Assembly: GCA_032622095.1 (NCBI GenBank) | Contig: CP136061.1 | Coordinates: forward strand, 117,626,754-117,690,753 | Direction: 5' to 3' | DNA: 64,000 nucleotides | From: Siphonodentalium dalli | Taxonomy: Eukaryota > Mollusca > Scaphopoda > Gadilida > Siphonodentaliidae | Shown: piece by piece, positions 35,630-47,672 of the stretch | How positions within the stretch are numbered: position 1 is the first letter of the stretch | How the letters are laid out: each line of letters opens with the position of its first letter | Notes under the pieces: generated by a model | What the model was told of the DNA's origin: nothing | What the model saw: only the letters and a program-made list of their open reading frames with translations | Databases searched by the model: none | Translations under genes and position numbers: made by a program

Positions 35630-36530
35630 TATGATCATAGGTAAGGTGAATAGGTATACAGGGAGTTATTGTATGGTCAATGGTGAGACGATTACATGTA
35701 TGTATACAATGAGTGACTATATGATCATAAATGTAATGAATAGCTATGCAGGGAGTGACTAAATTGTCATGTGTCAGGTGTATGAGTATACCCGGTGTTC
35801 CTGCTTGGTGACTCGTTGTGGTATGGTCATGTGTAGGTTATACGGGCATACACATGTGTTGCTATATGGTCATGGGCGAGGGGTATGTGTATATAGCGAG
35901 CGGCTATTTGGCCATGGATGATGTGCATATGCATACATGGATTGAATATACTGACATGGCTGGGGAGTATTAGTATATCTTGAGTTGCTATTCTGCTAAT
36001 GGTGTGACAAATAGGGATACATGGAGTGACATGACCAAGGGTGAGGTGAATATATATACAATGATTGACCATGATCATGTATGAATGTTTTGAATAGGTA
36101 CACACGGGGTGACTATATGGCCATAGGTCAGATGAAGGAGTATACCAGGTGCCATGGATGAGGGTATGTGTATGAAGCGAGTGGCTATATGACCATTGGT
36201 GAGGTGGATATGTATACCCGGGGTGACTCTATAGTCATTGTTGTGGTGTTGATGTATATATTGAATGTCTATTTGACCATGTGTGTGTGGAGAATAGGTA
36301 TACATGGGATGACCGTATGGCCAATGGTGAGGTGAATGGGTATACAAGGAGTGGCTCTATGGTTATGGGTCATGTTTTGGATTATACCCGGTGTGCATGC
36401 ATTGTGACGCATGGCTGTATGGCCATCCATGGTCATGGGTCAGGTGTACGTTTATACAGTTGGTCACTATATTGTTATGTCTGTGGTGTTTATGCATATA
36501 TGGAATGACTGTGTGGTAATGGGTGGCTAT
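35630..36530 (+). repeat. Minisatellite in FB3, plus-oriented half
   Basis: Degenerate units of roughly 55-60 bp: GGTGAATAGGTATACAGGGAGTGACTATATGGTCATG. Same family as 56930-57730 and 58420-59190 in FB2. Confidence 0.8.
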
Positions 36531-36652
36531 CGCTTTTCACGTTTAAAGTTCCCCCATGTACACAAACACTATCAATGTGTAGAACTCTTTGACACGACCT
36601 CTCTATTGATTAAAACATCCTTGAGTTATTGTGGAAAGCGATAGCCACCCAA
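36531..36652. repeat. Central inverted repeat of FB3
   Basis: GGTGGCTATCGCTTT (near 36521-36535) pairs with AAAGCGATAGCCACC (36636-36650), placing the element's symmetry axis here. Confidence 0.75.
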
Positions 36653-37810
36653 ATTACACATGTACAACGCATCCCATGACCTCATATGTACATAAACACC
36701 ACACAAAAGACAATATAGTCACCCACTCTATACACGTACACCTGACCATACAGCCTTATTTGGCTATACCGGTACATGCCACAAATGACGATACAGCCAC
36801 GAATCACCATGCATGAACACCAGGTATACTCCTACACCTGACCATATAGTCACGCTGTGTATACATATTCACCACATTCACGATCATACAGTCACTCATT
36901 GTATACCTATTCACCTCACCATGGACCATACAGCCACTACATGTATATCTATTCGCCATACCCATGACCATAGAGTCAATCCAGATATACATATACACCC
37001 CACCCACCAATGGTGAGCCCTTCCAAATATACCAATACCCGCACACACGACCACTCATAAGTCTCATACTTGCATATACACATCACACATGACAATTCAT
37101 CAACTCACTGTACACGCATACACGCCATCCATGATCATTCATCTACATCATATACACCACCGATGATAATACATCCACAACATATATAAATATACGACCC
37201 ACCCGTTACCAAAAGGGCACTCCCTATATAGCCACACGCTCGTCAATGACCATACAGCTTATTCCAGGTATGCATATAACTCCAATCTTGACTACAGGCA
37301 TACCATGTGCACCTATACACATTACCCATAACCATAAAATCACTCCCTATTTAGCTACGCACTCCATCCATGATCATATAGACAGCACAAATATACATAT
37401 ACATCACATGTTACAATACAGCCACACACGGTACACATATACAGCACGACCACCACGACCTTACAGTCACTCCATATATATATAAACAACACACGGATGA
37501 CCATGTAACTACTCTCGTTTTATATATACACCACAGCAATACCCATACGATCACATCGGCCACACACAATATACCGTACAGTCACTACATGTATACCAAT
37601 TCACCTCACACATGCCCATACAGCCACTCCTTGTATTCATATGCATCTCACCATGGACACCCCACTCATAACCATATAGTCACTCATTGTATACCTACTC
37701 ATAACCATATAGTCACTCATTGTATACCTATTCACACCATTCATGACCATACAGTAACTCCCTGTATACCTATTCACATCACCTATGATCATACAGTAAC
37801 TCCCTGGCTG
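36653..37810 (-). repeat. Minisatellite in FB3, minus-oriented half
   Basis: Inverse of the plus-oriented half, with units such as CATGACCATACAGTCACTCC and GTATACCTATTCACC. The histidine- and isoleucine-rich ORFs here are products of the repeat. Confidence 0.8.
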
Positions 37811-38634
37811 CCATATTGGCACCCATCTTTTATCCATTTGATCACTTTTTATCATAATGGGCCAGAATAGCCACATATTATGGTTCATCGCAGTTCCGTC
37901 TCAAAGTTTTGCCCATTTCCTTTCAATAATATGGCCAAAATCACAAAAGAGGTTCTCCGCAAAATTCCATACTGCAACTTTAAAATGAATTTGTCATGCC
38001 CCATACGGAACTGGGACAAACAGAATAGAACGTAGTTGTCGGTTAATTAACTAACACGTATAATAACCAAGTGAGTCACAGTTTGCTATATTGTCGAATA
38101 ACGCAGATAATAATGTTCGGGATATATGTAAAAAAAAATTACTTTTTCACCCACTGACCAACGCGCGAAGCGCGTTCAGTGGGTGTACTATTATCGTAGG
38201 ACTCATGCGTTTCTGCTGAATTGAAATAGTGCCTATGCGTTTCTGCTGAGCTGCACTGACGTTTGATCGCAAAATAAAATTATAACCATTATCAAAGCAC
38301 ACGTTTGGATAACACCGCCATAAACAGTTTCATATTATGATGTTGAGCTCATATCGTCAATAAAATTATAGTTATAATTGATAAAACTAAATTCTACTGC
38401 TAAAGTAATTCTACCAATTGGGTAACTAGATTCAGGTTGAGCTAGAACTTGAGAAATTTTTAATTTCAACCAATTGAAATGCCGCTGGAATTGGAAAGGG
38501 TTAAGGTTGTTGGGCAACGCAAATGACGTCATCGAAAACAAGGCGACTCAAAATGAGTCAAAAATCGTACACAGTACATGTCTCGCTTCGTCTCGGAATC
38601 GTGATTTAAATTCATTCATTTTGACTGTTACTGT

Positions 38635-39747
38635 TAGAGATGGGCGGTTAACCGTGGAATCAGTTCGGTTTCGGTTGTCGGGAAAAACCGGAAATTACAA
38701 CCGTGGTAAGTTGGAAAAACCCGTAGTTTCGGTTGTCACAACTTCCTGTAATCATGGCAGAGCACGACGAACAAACGAGTCCTGTGTGCAAATATTTTTC
38801 AAAGAAAGATAACAAATCTAAGTGTGCCGCCTGTAATATATGCAGAAAGGAGTTCGCATGGTGAAATCGCGCGACGAATTAATTACGTTGCTTCCGTGTA
38901 CACCTATTTTCGCCGTAGTAAACACAACACAAATCAGTTTATATCTCATGTTATTTTAATCATTAAGGCCGTACAAATACTCTGAAAGGTGAATTTGATA
39001 ACGAGGATACGATATCAAAAGGTATCAATGATTGTTACCCCGCATTCCCTATTAGTTTTTATCACTGTTTGGATGTTAAATCGTCAAATATATTTGTGCG
39101 CCGTTGATTAAAAATGTTATGCCGGAATCGGAGCCGGAATGAATTATACCGTTTGTCGGTAAACTGTTGAGAAATAGCACTCATTCAGGTGACTTGTATT
39201 GGATGCATGTATACTGTATAGTGTGTACAATATTATGTTCCCTAAATATGGTAATAGGCATATAGCCAGAGAATGTGATTGAGAGATTCTAGTCATGTTT
39301 TATTTTCATTTTGTTGTTTATTTCCAATTTTATTTTTCAAATCATAACTATACACATATATCTAGTCACACACATTAGTTTTATGCCAATATAAATGATC
39401 ATTATATTATTTCACACTTATGATCATATGATGCTGAATTGCAGTAATACACAATACACAGACTCACTTGCATTCTAGCACTGCCACTCGACATGGACAT
39501 TAACAATATACATGTAATAGTAACAATATGATACATAATTTAATATTATAAAAGGACATGTACCTCACAAGTTATGGTGATACAATTGGTGTGTTTCTCT
39601 TTGTAATATGATGAAGCATAATTAGATTTTGTTCACATTAGTAATTTTTATTAATAAAAACCGAAACCGAAACCGAGACTCAACTCTTTTTCCACAACCG
39701 AAACCGAAACCGAAACCGAGGCAAAATTTCACAACCGCCCATCTCTA
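38635..39747. mobile_element. Small hAT-type element (1113 bp)
   Basis: Terminal inverted repeats TAGAGATGGGCGGTT and AACCGCCCATCTCTA are flanked by a perfect 8-bp target duplication GTTACTGT (38627-38634, 39748-39755), diagnostic for hAT elements. Inner ends carry (CCGAAA)n-like runs in inverted orientation (near 38665 and 39660-39718). The only coding trace is a BED-finger start. Non-autonomous. Confidence 0.9.
38753..38863 (+). pseudogene. BED-type zinc-finger start of a hAT transposase
   Basis: A 36-codon ATG frame reads MAEHDEQTSPVCKYFSKKD, then KCAACNICRKEF, the first half of a BED finger (SxVWKYF ... CxxC type), with Cys in place of the usual Trp. A TGA follows at 38861-38863 and no transposase core is present. 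Confidence 0.7.
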
Positions 39748-39755
39748 GTTACTGT

Positions 39756-40285
39756 GTCCTAAGATATTAGCAACTTGTGGAATGTGCTTAGGAAGGATTG
39801 TTTTGATATCTAATAAGTGGGATTTACCTCCCAAAAAGGTGAGTTTCAGGCCTGCATTTGTTGTCAATCTGTATTATCTGATTCTGACAGCGCTCGTCTG
39901 CAACTGCAATTGGCAGAATTCGCGTGTTTGACTAAACGTATTCTCCACTCGATTCTCGAGTCAAAATGCACATCGATTTGCACATCGATTTGAATAGCAA
40001 ATCCCATGTTAAAATTTATCATCGAAAAAAATTAATTTCTTCCATCTAAAAAATAATTACGTGCTGTACCCTGTCATTTTAGGAATATATAAGTATTCCA
40101 CACAGACACACCAAGTCTCAGCTTAAAATTTTGAAAAATAAGAATTTTATCGACATAAATCAATTTTAATGGCAGATCCCATGTTAAATAATAAATTTTA
40201 GGGCCCTGCGAATGTTTTCTGAGCTGTTCCATATTGGCCAACAGAGTCCATATTTGACAGGTTCTAACTGATAATTGTGCGACAG
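39756..40285. other. Unassigned spacer in the 4.6-kb insertion
   Basis: Contains CACATCGATTTG repeated in tandem near 39969. No gene. Confidence 0.4.
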
Positions 40286-41090
40286 TACAGTCGCGTTACT
40301 TTATACGTCAACATTGGTCATTATCACCCGACAAATTTATTTTGGTCTATCGTATCAACCCCCATGTAGCCTGACTAAGTGTCAACATTGGTCTTTATTG
40401 CTCCACTAATTTTTATCGTCTCATCGGTATGAATTCCATATCCAATTATCCACATATAACCAACCGAACCTCTAATCCCGGTCCAATTTTTTTTTTCTTT
40501 CATCGCTATAGTCAAGTTACGTAATATTTAATCACATGATAATTTTACTTATATGTCTATGGTATTACTATAGTATACGGTATACGTATATCAATTGCTA
40601 TTCCTTTCTATATAATCCTGGTGCCATCTATAGAGTAAGAGATAATTTCAGACCCCCCCCCCCCCAATTTTATATCATTGCCGCTACAGTACAGTCGCGA
40701 TGCATCACATGGCAACATTGATCGCTATCGCTCTACTAATTTATGTCAGTTCATCGTTCCCCTTTTTCTCCGAGTCTATTTAACCAACCCAACATCTAAA
40801 CCCGGCCTAAATTATTTTCATCGGTATACCGTAGTTGTGTTACATACATATTTTTATCATTTGATTCCAATTTGCATTGTACCACTATAGAAGTCCATAA
40901 ATGACTATTCTGGCACTATATAGAGATAACGAAGATTATTACAACCCCCCCCCCCCCCCCCATTTTATAGCCTTGTTGCAACAGTAGAGTTGAGATGCAT
41001 GATATGTCAACATTGGTCGTTATCGCTCTACAAATTTATATCGGTTCAACCCTTAGTTCCCTGTATCGCCCACTCCTCCCTCAATTTATT
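40286..41090. repeat. Tandem repeat of about 300-400 bp with poly-C tracts
   Basis: ACAGTAcAGTCGCG...GTCAACATTGGTCrTTATCGCTC recurs near 40286, 40688 and 40981; C homopolymers precede the second and third copies (near 40653 and 40945). Confidence 0.7.
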
Positions 41091-41309
41091 TTTTCATTTG
41101 TATTATAGTCTCGTTACGTACATATTTTATCTCTTGTAACTTTTGCTTCAACATGCCGAGTTCTGCTGCAGACGATACAAAACTGACAACATTTCGAAAT
41201 GTAAGCAGGCTTCAAACTCATCTTATCCAAGAAACTTGTGTATAAGGTGTACTCGCATTTGTTGCGTTAAAAACCAAAGGTCCCAAGTCAAGGTCCAAAA
41301 TCCCCAACA

Positions 41310-41630
41310 CACTGATGTGAGGTTTAATGATAACTCACATCTACATAACCTAACCAATATAAGGATGTGAGGTGTAATGATAACTCCATCCACATACAGT
41401 AATGTCCAAAGTAATTGACCACTTAACCACAGCAGAATTATGGGTAATTTTTCAGGATTTTAAATCCTGAAAAATTACCAATAATTCTGCTCTGGTTAAG
41501 TGGTCAATTACTTTGGGCATTACTGTAACCAATATAAGGATGTGAGGTTTAATGATAACTCTATCCACATAATCAATATACGGGTGTGATGTTTAATGAG
41601 AACGCCATCCACATAACTAATAACTATGTG
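41310..41630. repeat. Minisatellite of about 50 bp, split by a MITE
   Basis: The unit AACCAATATAAGGATGTGAGGTTTAATGATAACTCCATCCACAT recurs about five times, interrupted at 41395-41527. Confidence 0.8.
41397..41525. mobile_element. Palindromic Tc1/mariner-type MITE (129 bp)
   Basis: CAGTAATGTCCAAAGTAATT and its complement fold over nearly the full length. TA on both sides (41395-41396, 41526-41527) fits a Tc1/mariner target duplication. A related half copy lies at about 48294-48352. Confidence 0.85.
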
Positions 41631-41974
41631 TGAAAATTAAATAAAAAAATTAAATTCCATGATGGCGTCCAATATGGACTATCTAATTCTGCTCCAAAAA
41701 CATGTATATTCAATATATGGATGTTTATTGGATGGGGGGGGGGACCGATTATTTCAATGATATTTTAATTCACTGGGATACAAAACCCGACCTACGGGAG
41801 CACGCTTCGCGCACGACTGTATCTTAAGCATATGTGCATATTTAATAAGCCAACAATTGGAATCCCAACAGAGAAGACTGGCGTAGGTCCCTTGCGCATA
41901 GACATCGTTGATGATCTCTATGGGAAACCAACTTGACATTTAATAGACAATTTCGATTAACTGCAATAACTTAA

Positions 41975-42440
41975 GGAATCTCTAATTGAGCTCAAGCCCA
42001 ATAAGAATATTCCTTCAGTTATTGTGCTTAAGCGCAGTTAGAGATACCTTATTGCGCTTAAGCACAATGTGATATTCCTGTGCAATAAGGAATATTCTTA
42101 TTGCGCTTAAGTGTAATAAGACATTCCTTATTACACGTAAGCGAAATTACATCAATATTGCACTTAAGCGCAATTAATATCTCTCATTAGATCACCCTTG
42201 TGCAAATAGTAGAATAATCCTATATTTGTTCCACCCATTGTACCATGGAGATGGACTACACCACCTGAATTATAGGGAGTTTATGTACTATATATAATAT
42301 ATTCCTTATTAAGAGATTCCTTATTGGGTTTTATTATATAAGCGCAATTTGTAAATTCCATTATTGCGCTTAAGCACAGTTAAATATATCCTTATTGCGC
42401 TTAAGCACAATAGAGATTCCCTTATTGTGCTTAAGCACAA
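41975..42440. repeat. Array of short TTGCGCTTAAGCACAA palindromes
   Basis: At least eight imperfect copies of TTGCGCTTAAGC(A/G)CAATAAGG in 470 bp, irregularly spaced, each itself a palindrome about CTTAAG and separated by ATTCCTTATT words. Not a uniform tandem array. Confidence 0.8.
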
Positions 42441-42789
42441 TTAGCTCTTCTTGCGATTAATTAAAAAAAAAATTCTAATTGTATTGTAACTATTGTTTTG
42501 TCCTTTAATATTTCCCATACATCATGTACACATATATTATGCTAGAATGGTACTATTATTACTAATACCACTCGTAGTAGTTAATACCACCTTACTGTCA
42601 ATATCCTATCATGGTTAGTTTCAAATCATAACGTTAATTGTTATTACTATGTGTGTACTGTACATGTACATCAGTCATCAATTAATAATATTTTGCTATT
42701 TTGCATGCGAAGTGGAAGTCCCTCCAATAGCTTATCAATACCACTCGGGACAGTGGGTGTTTTTCCTCAATTAATTGAATTTCTTGTTA

Positions 42790-44194
42790 CAAATTTGGTT
42801 GTCATTTTGGAAGCCATCTTGAGCAATTTGGTCTATAAACACCGCAGTGTGACACATTTAAGATAGACCAAAACAATAAATACTTTTGATACCAATGATA
42901 GTTGCATTTTACTTAAAACAATTGTCCAACCCTGAAAAGTTAATTTTTGCCGATATTTATGTCAAGTTTGTGAGAGAAATATCCAATATTTCTGGTGATG
43001 TCAGTGGTGACAATAGAAACAATGATCCATGGTGCATCAGACATGTTAATATTCAATGTATGTAATACAGATTAGCCAAGTTTATATATCAACCACAACT
43101 TGTAAGCCATTGCAGGACACCCTGGGGCAATATTTACCATTTTTCATATTTTCGGCGGCCATTTTGGAAATTGTCTACACCAATTTCATTCCCATTGAAG
43201 TAAAACATCCGTCCAATAAAATAAAGCACATAGTTGTTGACATTATATTAACAGCCTGTGTGGTTTGTCGATAAAATGACTACCAAGACCGTCTTGCAAA
43301 AAAATTCGAAAATTTCATCCCTCTTTTTCAAATCCTCTTTCTGTATCTATTACTGAACCCTCGTCAATGGTAAATGTCTTAAAATGACGCTATAATATCA
43401 CGCTTGATGGCTGTCTAAAAAACATTGCCATTTACTAATGATTAATGTGAAGAAAAATGGAAGATATGGTGAGATATTAATTAAATTTCCTATTTTCGTG
43501 CATATGACGTCATTTTTCGGCGGCCATTTTGATTTTTGTTCGAAATTATTTGCGTCATTTTGAAGAAGGACATCATACCAACAAAATGGCCTACATATTG
43601 TCTGTGTGTTTTGCTAACAACCGATCTATTACAACGATTAAATACAGCAAAATCGTCTTGCAAAAAAAATCGATAATTTCACCCCTATTTTTCAAATCCT
43701 CTTTTCTGTATCTATTACTGAACCCTCGTCAATGGAAAATGTCTTAAAATGACGCTATAATATCACGCTTGATGACTGTCTCAAAAACGTTGCCATTTAC
43801 TAATGATTAATGGAAGAAAAATGGAAGATATGGTGAAATATTAATTAAATTTCCTATTTTCGTGCATATGACGTCATTTTTCGGCGGCCATTTTGAATTT
43901 TTTTCGAAATTATTTGCCGTCATTTTAAAGGACATCATACCAACAAAATGGCATACATTTTGTATGTGTCTTTTGCTAACAACCGATCTATTACAACGAT
44001 TAAATACAGCTGGTCGGAATTAGAGGAAATGGCGGCCATCTTGGATTCAAATGGCTCTAGCACCTAGTAGGGCCACCTTTATTTTTCGGTGAAATCCGGA
44101 TTCTTTATCTGGATACCATAAGGAACAACAAAAAATAAGGTTATTTGTAATCATCGGGGGGGGGTGCACGTGGACCTTATTGGCTCCCCGACTA
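42790..44194 (-). repeat. Outer right arm of FB3
   Basis: Inverse of 33897-35290, including the mirrored 352-bp duplication. The two 72-codon ORFs found in both arms are consequences of arm identity. Confidence 0.85.
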
Positions 44195-44426
44195 TAACCG
44201 TATATTTCAAAAACGTCTAAAATGTAACGTGAATTTAATCGATATAACAGTTATCCTGTTACGGTCTCCTCCTGTTACGAAAAAAAAACATTACAGGAAT
44301 GACCAGTTTTGTTACTGGAAATTACATTGAGATTAGACTATTTGAAATATAGATGCCTAAATTTTTAGTGGAATCACGTGTAAACTGCTGGGTATCTTAT
44401 TAATTTTTATTTTTAGTGAAGAGGTT

Positions 44427-44501
44427 ATAGCGCCCGCTCTCTCGCGGCGAAGCCGTGGAAGCGAAGCTACCTAGGGTATACGTATGCGGATATGAGATAT
44501 A
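44427..44501 (+). repeat. 75-bp direct repeat, copy 1
   Basis: TATAGCGCCCGCTCTC ... GATATGAGATATA; copy 2 is at 47371-47445, same orientation, a few differences. Confidence 0.85.
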
Positions 44502-44515
44502 TAGGTGGTTACGTA

Positions 44516-44757
44516 GCGATTCTCCGAAGACCCATAACTCCGAAGGTCCGATTCTCCGAAGGTCGAATTCTCCGACGCCCCGATTCCCCGAAATCCCATC
44601 ACTCCGAAGTCCCGATTCTCCGAAATCCCATAACTCCGAAGACCCATAACTCCGTAAGCCCATAACTCCGAAGGCCTATAACTCCGAACGCCCATAACTC
44701 CGAAGGTCTATAACTCCGAAGGGCCGATTCGCCGAAGGTCCGATTCTCCGAAGATAA
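44516..44757. repeat. TCCGAAG array, left arm
   Basis: Alternating 13-14-nt words GATTCTCCGAAGG and CATAACTCCGAAG, about 17 units. The inverse array is at 46186-46497. Confidence 0.9.
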
Positions 44758-46185
44758 TGTTTTATCGCTTATTAAATAGTGTACAGTCCAGTGGCGGAGT
44801 CAATGGGGCCCAGTGAAGACCGCCCCCCAAAAAATATGTCAAATGTCATGTAAACGTCCGGAAATCCCTCCTAGGCATTCAAATATTCACAGTGTTCCTG
44901 CCCAGGGGAGCCCCCGGACCAACGATTGGGGGCGACCCCTCCCATGCATGCGCTCCCCAAATCAGGCCTTCGTGATATGCTTTCGGCATATCTTGTGCAT
45001 GATATATCCCCCACATATCCCCCACATATGCTAATTAATGTGCACCCCTAAATGGGAACCCTGGCTCCGCCACTTGTGTGCACCGGGTATATTATAACGA
45101 AACGCTGCAAGAATGTCAGAGGAACATGTACATGTAGATAATATATCCCCCCTGGAATCCGGAATCCAGCTTCAAATTTACCATGGAATCCGGCGTCCAG
45201 CTTCAAATTGACACTGGAATCCGGCGTCCAGTTTCAAATTAACCCTGGAATCCGGCGTACGGGTCCAAAGTGGGTGGAATCCGGCGTACGAAAATGGGGG
45301 AAGGGGCCCTCATATATTGGAAACGTTAACTATGTATTATAATAAGGTGATATCTACACCATCAGTAGTGTGCGACAAGCCTTAATTTTCCACATAATGC
45401 AGGGGGGTCGGTCAAAAGTAAAAACATATCACGCTGAAAATGGCCTTAGTTACCCTTGGACTACACACACACAAAAAAAGAATGGGGGGAAAACATTGGA
45501 ATTTATTTTTGCAATTTTTTTCCATTTTTAGGTGCCACGACCACTAAAATGAAAACAGAAATAATGAGTTTCAAAGCAAATAAAACCAATAATTTATATA
45601 TATTATGTTCTTAAGTGGCCACTGAAGACATAACAAAACTCAAATTTCTTGTATCGGTGAAAAAAATGACAAAAAGTGGATTTTTTTAAAATGGACCGGC
45701 CGCGGGGGACCCACCCCTAGGCCCTATATGTTGCAAATTTTTTCCGACCCCCCCCCCCCCCCCCCCCTCCCCTGCAGAATGCTTAAATTTATGTAAGAAA
45801 TACAATTATTTTGCCACAATGTACGTCTTAATACAATTAATATGATTAAACTGTGCACATCCGACTGCATTGGGGTGATTTGATGCAATCAAGTTCATTT
45901 TATATATGAAAAAGGACAAGTTCTTCCCCGTTCACCCCTGTACATTTTACTCTGGCATCTCATGGGCCAACGTGACGTTATAGTATCTGGTGTATAGTCA
46001 GTGGCGGACCAGGATTCCCATTTAGGTGGGGGCAGTAGGAAAAGTTTGAATATTTGTATGCCCCATGAACGATTTCCGGGCGTTTACATGACATTGGACA
46101 TGTTTTGGGCCCATATTGTCTGAAATAGCAAGTAGATGTTTAACGGGTTTAACTATTTAGTAAACGATAATACCCCGATAAAACA
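44758..46185. repeat. Segment between the inverted TCCGAAG arrays
   Basis: Its outer parts are also inverted copies: CAGTGGCGGAG (44786) to about 44900 against 46130 to about 46002 (CAGTGGCGGACCAG). The middle holds a minisatellite (TGGAATCCGGCGTCCAGCTT, about five units of 36-40 bp, 45145-45290) and a GACCCACCC/poly-C patch with a C18-type tract near 45750. No gene. Confidence 0.7.
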
Positions 46186-46497
46186 AAATCTTCGGAGAAT
46201 CGGATCTTCGGAGAATCGGACCTTCGGAGTTATGGGCCGTCGGAGAATCGGGCCTTCGGAGTTATACATGTAGGTCCTCGGAGAATCGGCCCTTCGGAGT
46301 TATAGGTCTTCGGAGTTATAGGTCTTCGGAGTTATAGGTCTTCGGAGAATCGGCCCTTCGGAGTTATGGGCTTTCGGAGAATCGGATCTTCGGAGTTATG
46401 GGCCGTCGGAGAATCGGGTCTTCGGAGTTGTGGGCCGTCGGAGAATCGGGTCTTCGGAGTTGTGGGCCTTCGTAGTAATAGGTCTTCGGAGAATCGG
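46186..46497. repeat. CTTCGGA array, right arm
   Basis: Inverse of 44516-44757: TTCGGAGAATCGG and TTCGGAGTTATGGG words, about 22 units. Confidence 0.9.
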
Positions 46498-46506
46498 TCT
46501 GACACC

Positions 46507-46743
46507 AATCGACTTTTTCAGCCCAATCTTAAAATAGATTGAACATACCTAAAATAAATAATTTATTCATAACTCAAGGGTCAGCCGAGTCCAAAATTAT
46601 TGTTGGCGATGGCCGCCATTTTGTATTGATTAATACCACCTCGAAATGTGTAATTGGGCAAAATGCTCCAGGGCAAACATAAACAACTTTGTTGCGGCAA
46701 ATGTTAGCTATACTTCATCATATGTAGGAACAACATGCTCCTA
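46507..46743 (+). repeat. Direct repeat of about 235 bp, copy 1
   Basis: AATCGACTTTTTCAGCCC through CATGCTCCT; copy 2 at 47448-47672 is slightly diverged. Confidence 0.85.
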
Positions 46744-46784
46744 ACGATCGCAGAGTCTTTTTTAAATAACTTTTTGGAAAACCA

Positions 46785-47134
46785 GTAAAGGCGTCATGAC
46801 ATCAAAACGTGCATCATGACGCCACCACCTACATCGGCGAGCAAAACTCCAGACACTGAGGACTGCGTCGATGGCCAGACAGCTGAGACACGTATTACAC
46901 GGTCAGGATAAACGACTCATTTTCCAAACATTTACGTTATATGTGATTATTTACATATATATATATGATTGCCTTGTGTCCCGTTACGGTTTATCATCAA
47001 ATCCTTCCAAAGATAAAAATTCATCCGATAATCCCATGAACAGTAACAAACGGGCGCAAATTACGTTTACGTATGATCATATTATATTCTATGAGACACC
47101 ATTTGCTGGGATGGTGTATCATGTGAAATCTTGA
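46785..47134 (+). repeat. Duplicated segment with MARxLR reading frame, copy 1
   Basis: Homologous to 49306-49604. The ATG at 46871 opens MARQLRHVLHGQDK...; copy 2 reads MARHLRLALHGQAK and then stops early. The shared reading over 14 codons with mixed substitutions hints at a former coding exon, but no family is recognised. Confidence 0.55.
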
Positions 47135-47370
47135 ATTGTTACAGGATATAAAAATGTTACCTAAAACGCAGTTAGTTTTGAATAAAATCGGCTTTTATTC
47201 CCTTTGTCGACTTCGTGCTCTTATTCTGATACGAACAAACACATATGATAATATACCATACATCTTCTATATGTGAGACATACCAAATGGAGCTTTCGTT
47301 ATACACGAAATACTGTGCGAGTAACACGATAGATGTTAGTGTGTTACATGGATTATACTATTGTAGGTAT

Positions 47371-47672
47371 ATAGCGCCCGCTCTCCCGTGGCGAAGCCGC
47401 GGAAGCGAAGCGACCTAGGGTATACGTATGCGGATATGAGATATACTAATCGACTTTTTCAGCCCAATCTTAAAATAGATTGAACTTACCTCAAATAGAT
47501 AATTTATTCATAACTCAAGGGTCAGCCGAGTCCAAAAAAGTATTGTTGGCGACGGCCGCCATTTTGTATTGATTAATACAACCTCGAAATGTGTAAATGG
47601 GCAAAAATAAAAAACTTTGTTCCGGTAAATGTTAGCTCTACTTCATCATACGTAGGAACATCATGCTCCTGA
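47371..47672 (+). repeat. Copies 2 of the 75-bp and 235-bp direct repeats
   Basis: In this second place the two repeats are adjacent (47371-47445 and 47448-47672), whereas the first copies lie 2 kb apart around the inverted arrays. This suggests that the arrays were inserted between them. Confidence 0.8.

Larger units (their letters stand above)
38148..42759. mobile_element. 4.6-kb insertion in the FB3 right arm
   Basis: Comparison with the uninterrupted left arm (near 35290) shows foreign sequence between ACTTTTT and CAAATTTGG. It starts CACCCACTG and ends CAGTGGGTG, with TTTTT on both sides. The start forms a hairpin (38148-38185) containing ACGCGCGAAGCGCGT. About 25 extra bases remain between its right end and the resumption of the arm, so the right boundary is less certain. 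The family is unknown; it holds a hAT element, a MITE and several arrays. Confidence 0.6.
33897..44194. mobile_element. Giant foldback element FB3 (10.3 kb, with nested insertions)
   Basis: Starts TAGTCGGGGAGCCAATAAGG and ends in its exact complement, flanked by TAA on both sides (33894-33896, 44195-44197). The arms are homologous for about 1.7 kb from each end inward (33897-35600 against 44194-42790 and then 38140-37830), interrupted on the right by an insertion (38148-42759). The minisatellite follows in inverted orientation on each side of a centre near 36590. Without the insertion the element is about 5.7 kb. No transposase seen. Confidence 0.85.

Noticed and set aside
35827-37888. Many His/Ile/Tyr-rich ORFs of 60-93 codons on both strands
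   Set aside because: They follow the FB3 minisatellite unit and its inverse; no composition typical of a gene.
39658-39720. (CCGAAA)n run as a telomere-type repeat
   Set aside because: It lies at the inner end of a hAT element and has an inverted partner at the other end; it is part of the element's subterminal repeats.
34345-43747. Two pairs of equal-length ORFs (72 codons) mirrored in the FB3 arms
   Set aside because: Arm identity alone explains the conservation; changes between arms are not biased to silent positions.
26903-44194. Assignment of the foldback family to the CACTA superfamily
   Set aside because: CACTA elements begin with CACTA and end with TAGTG; here the polarity is reversed (start TAGT, end ACTA), so the resemblance is misleading.
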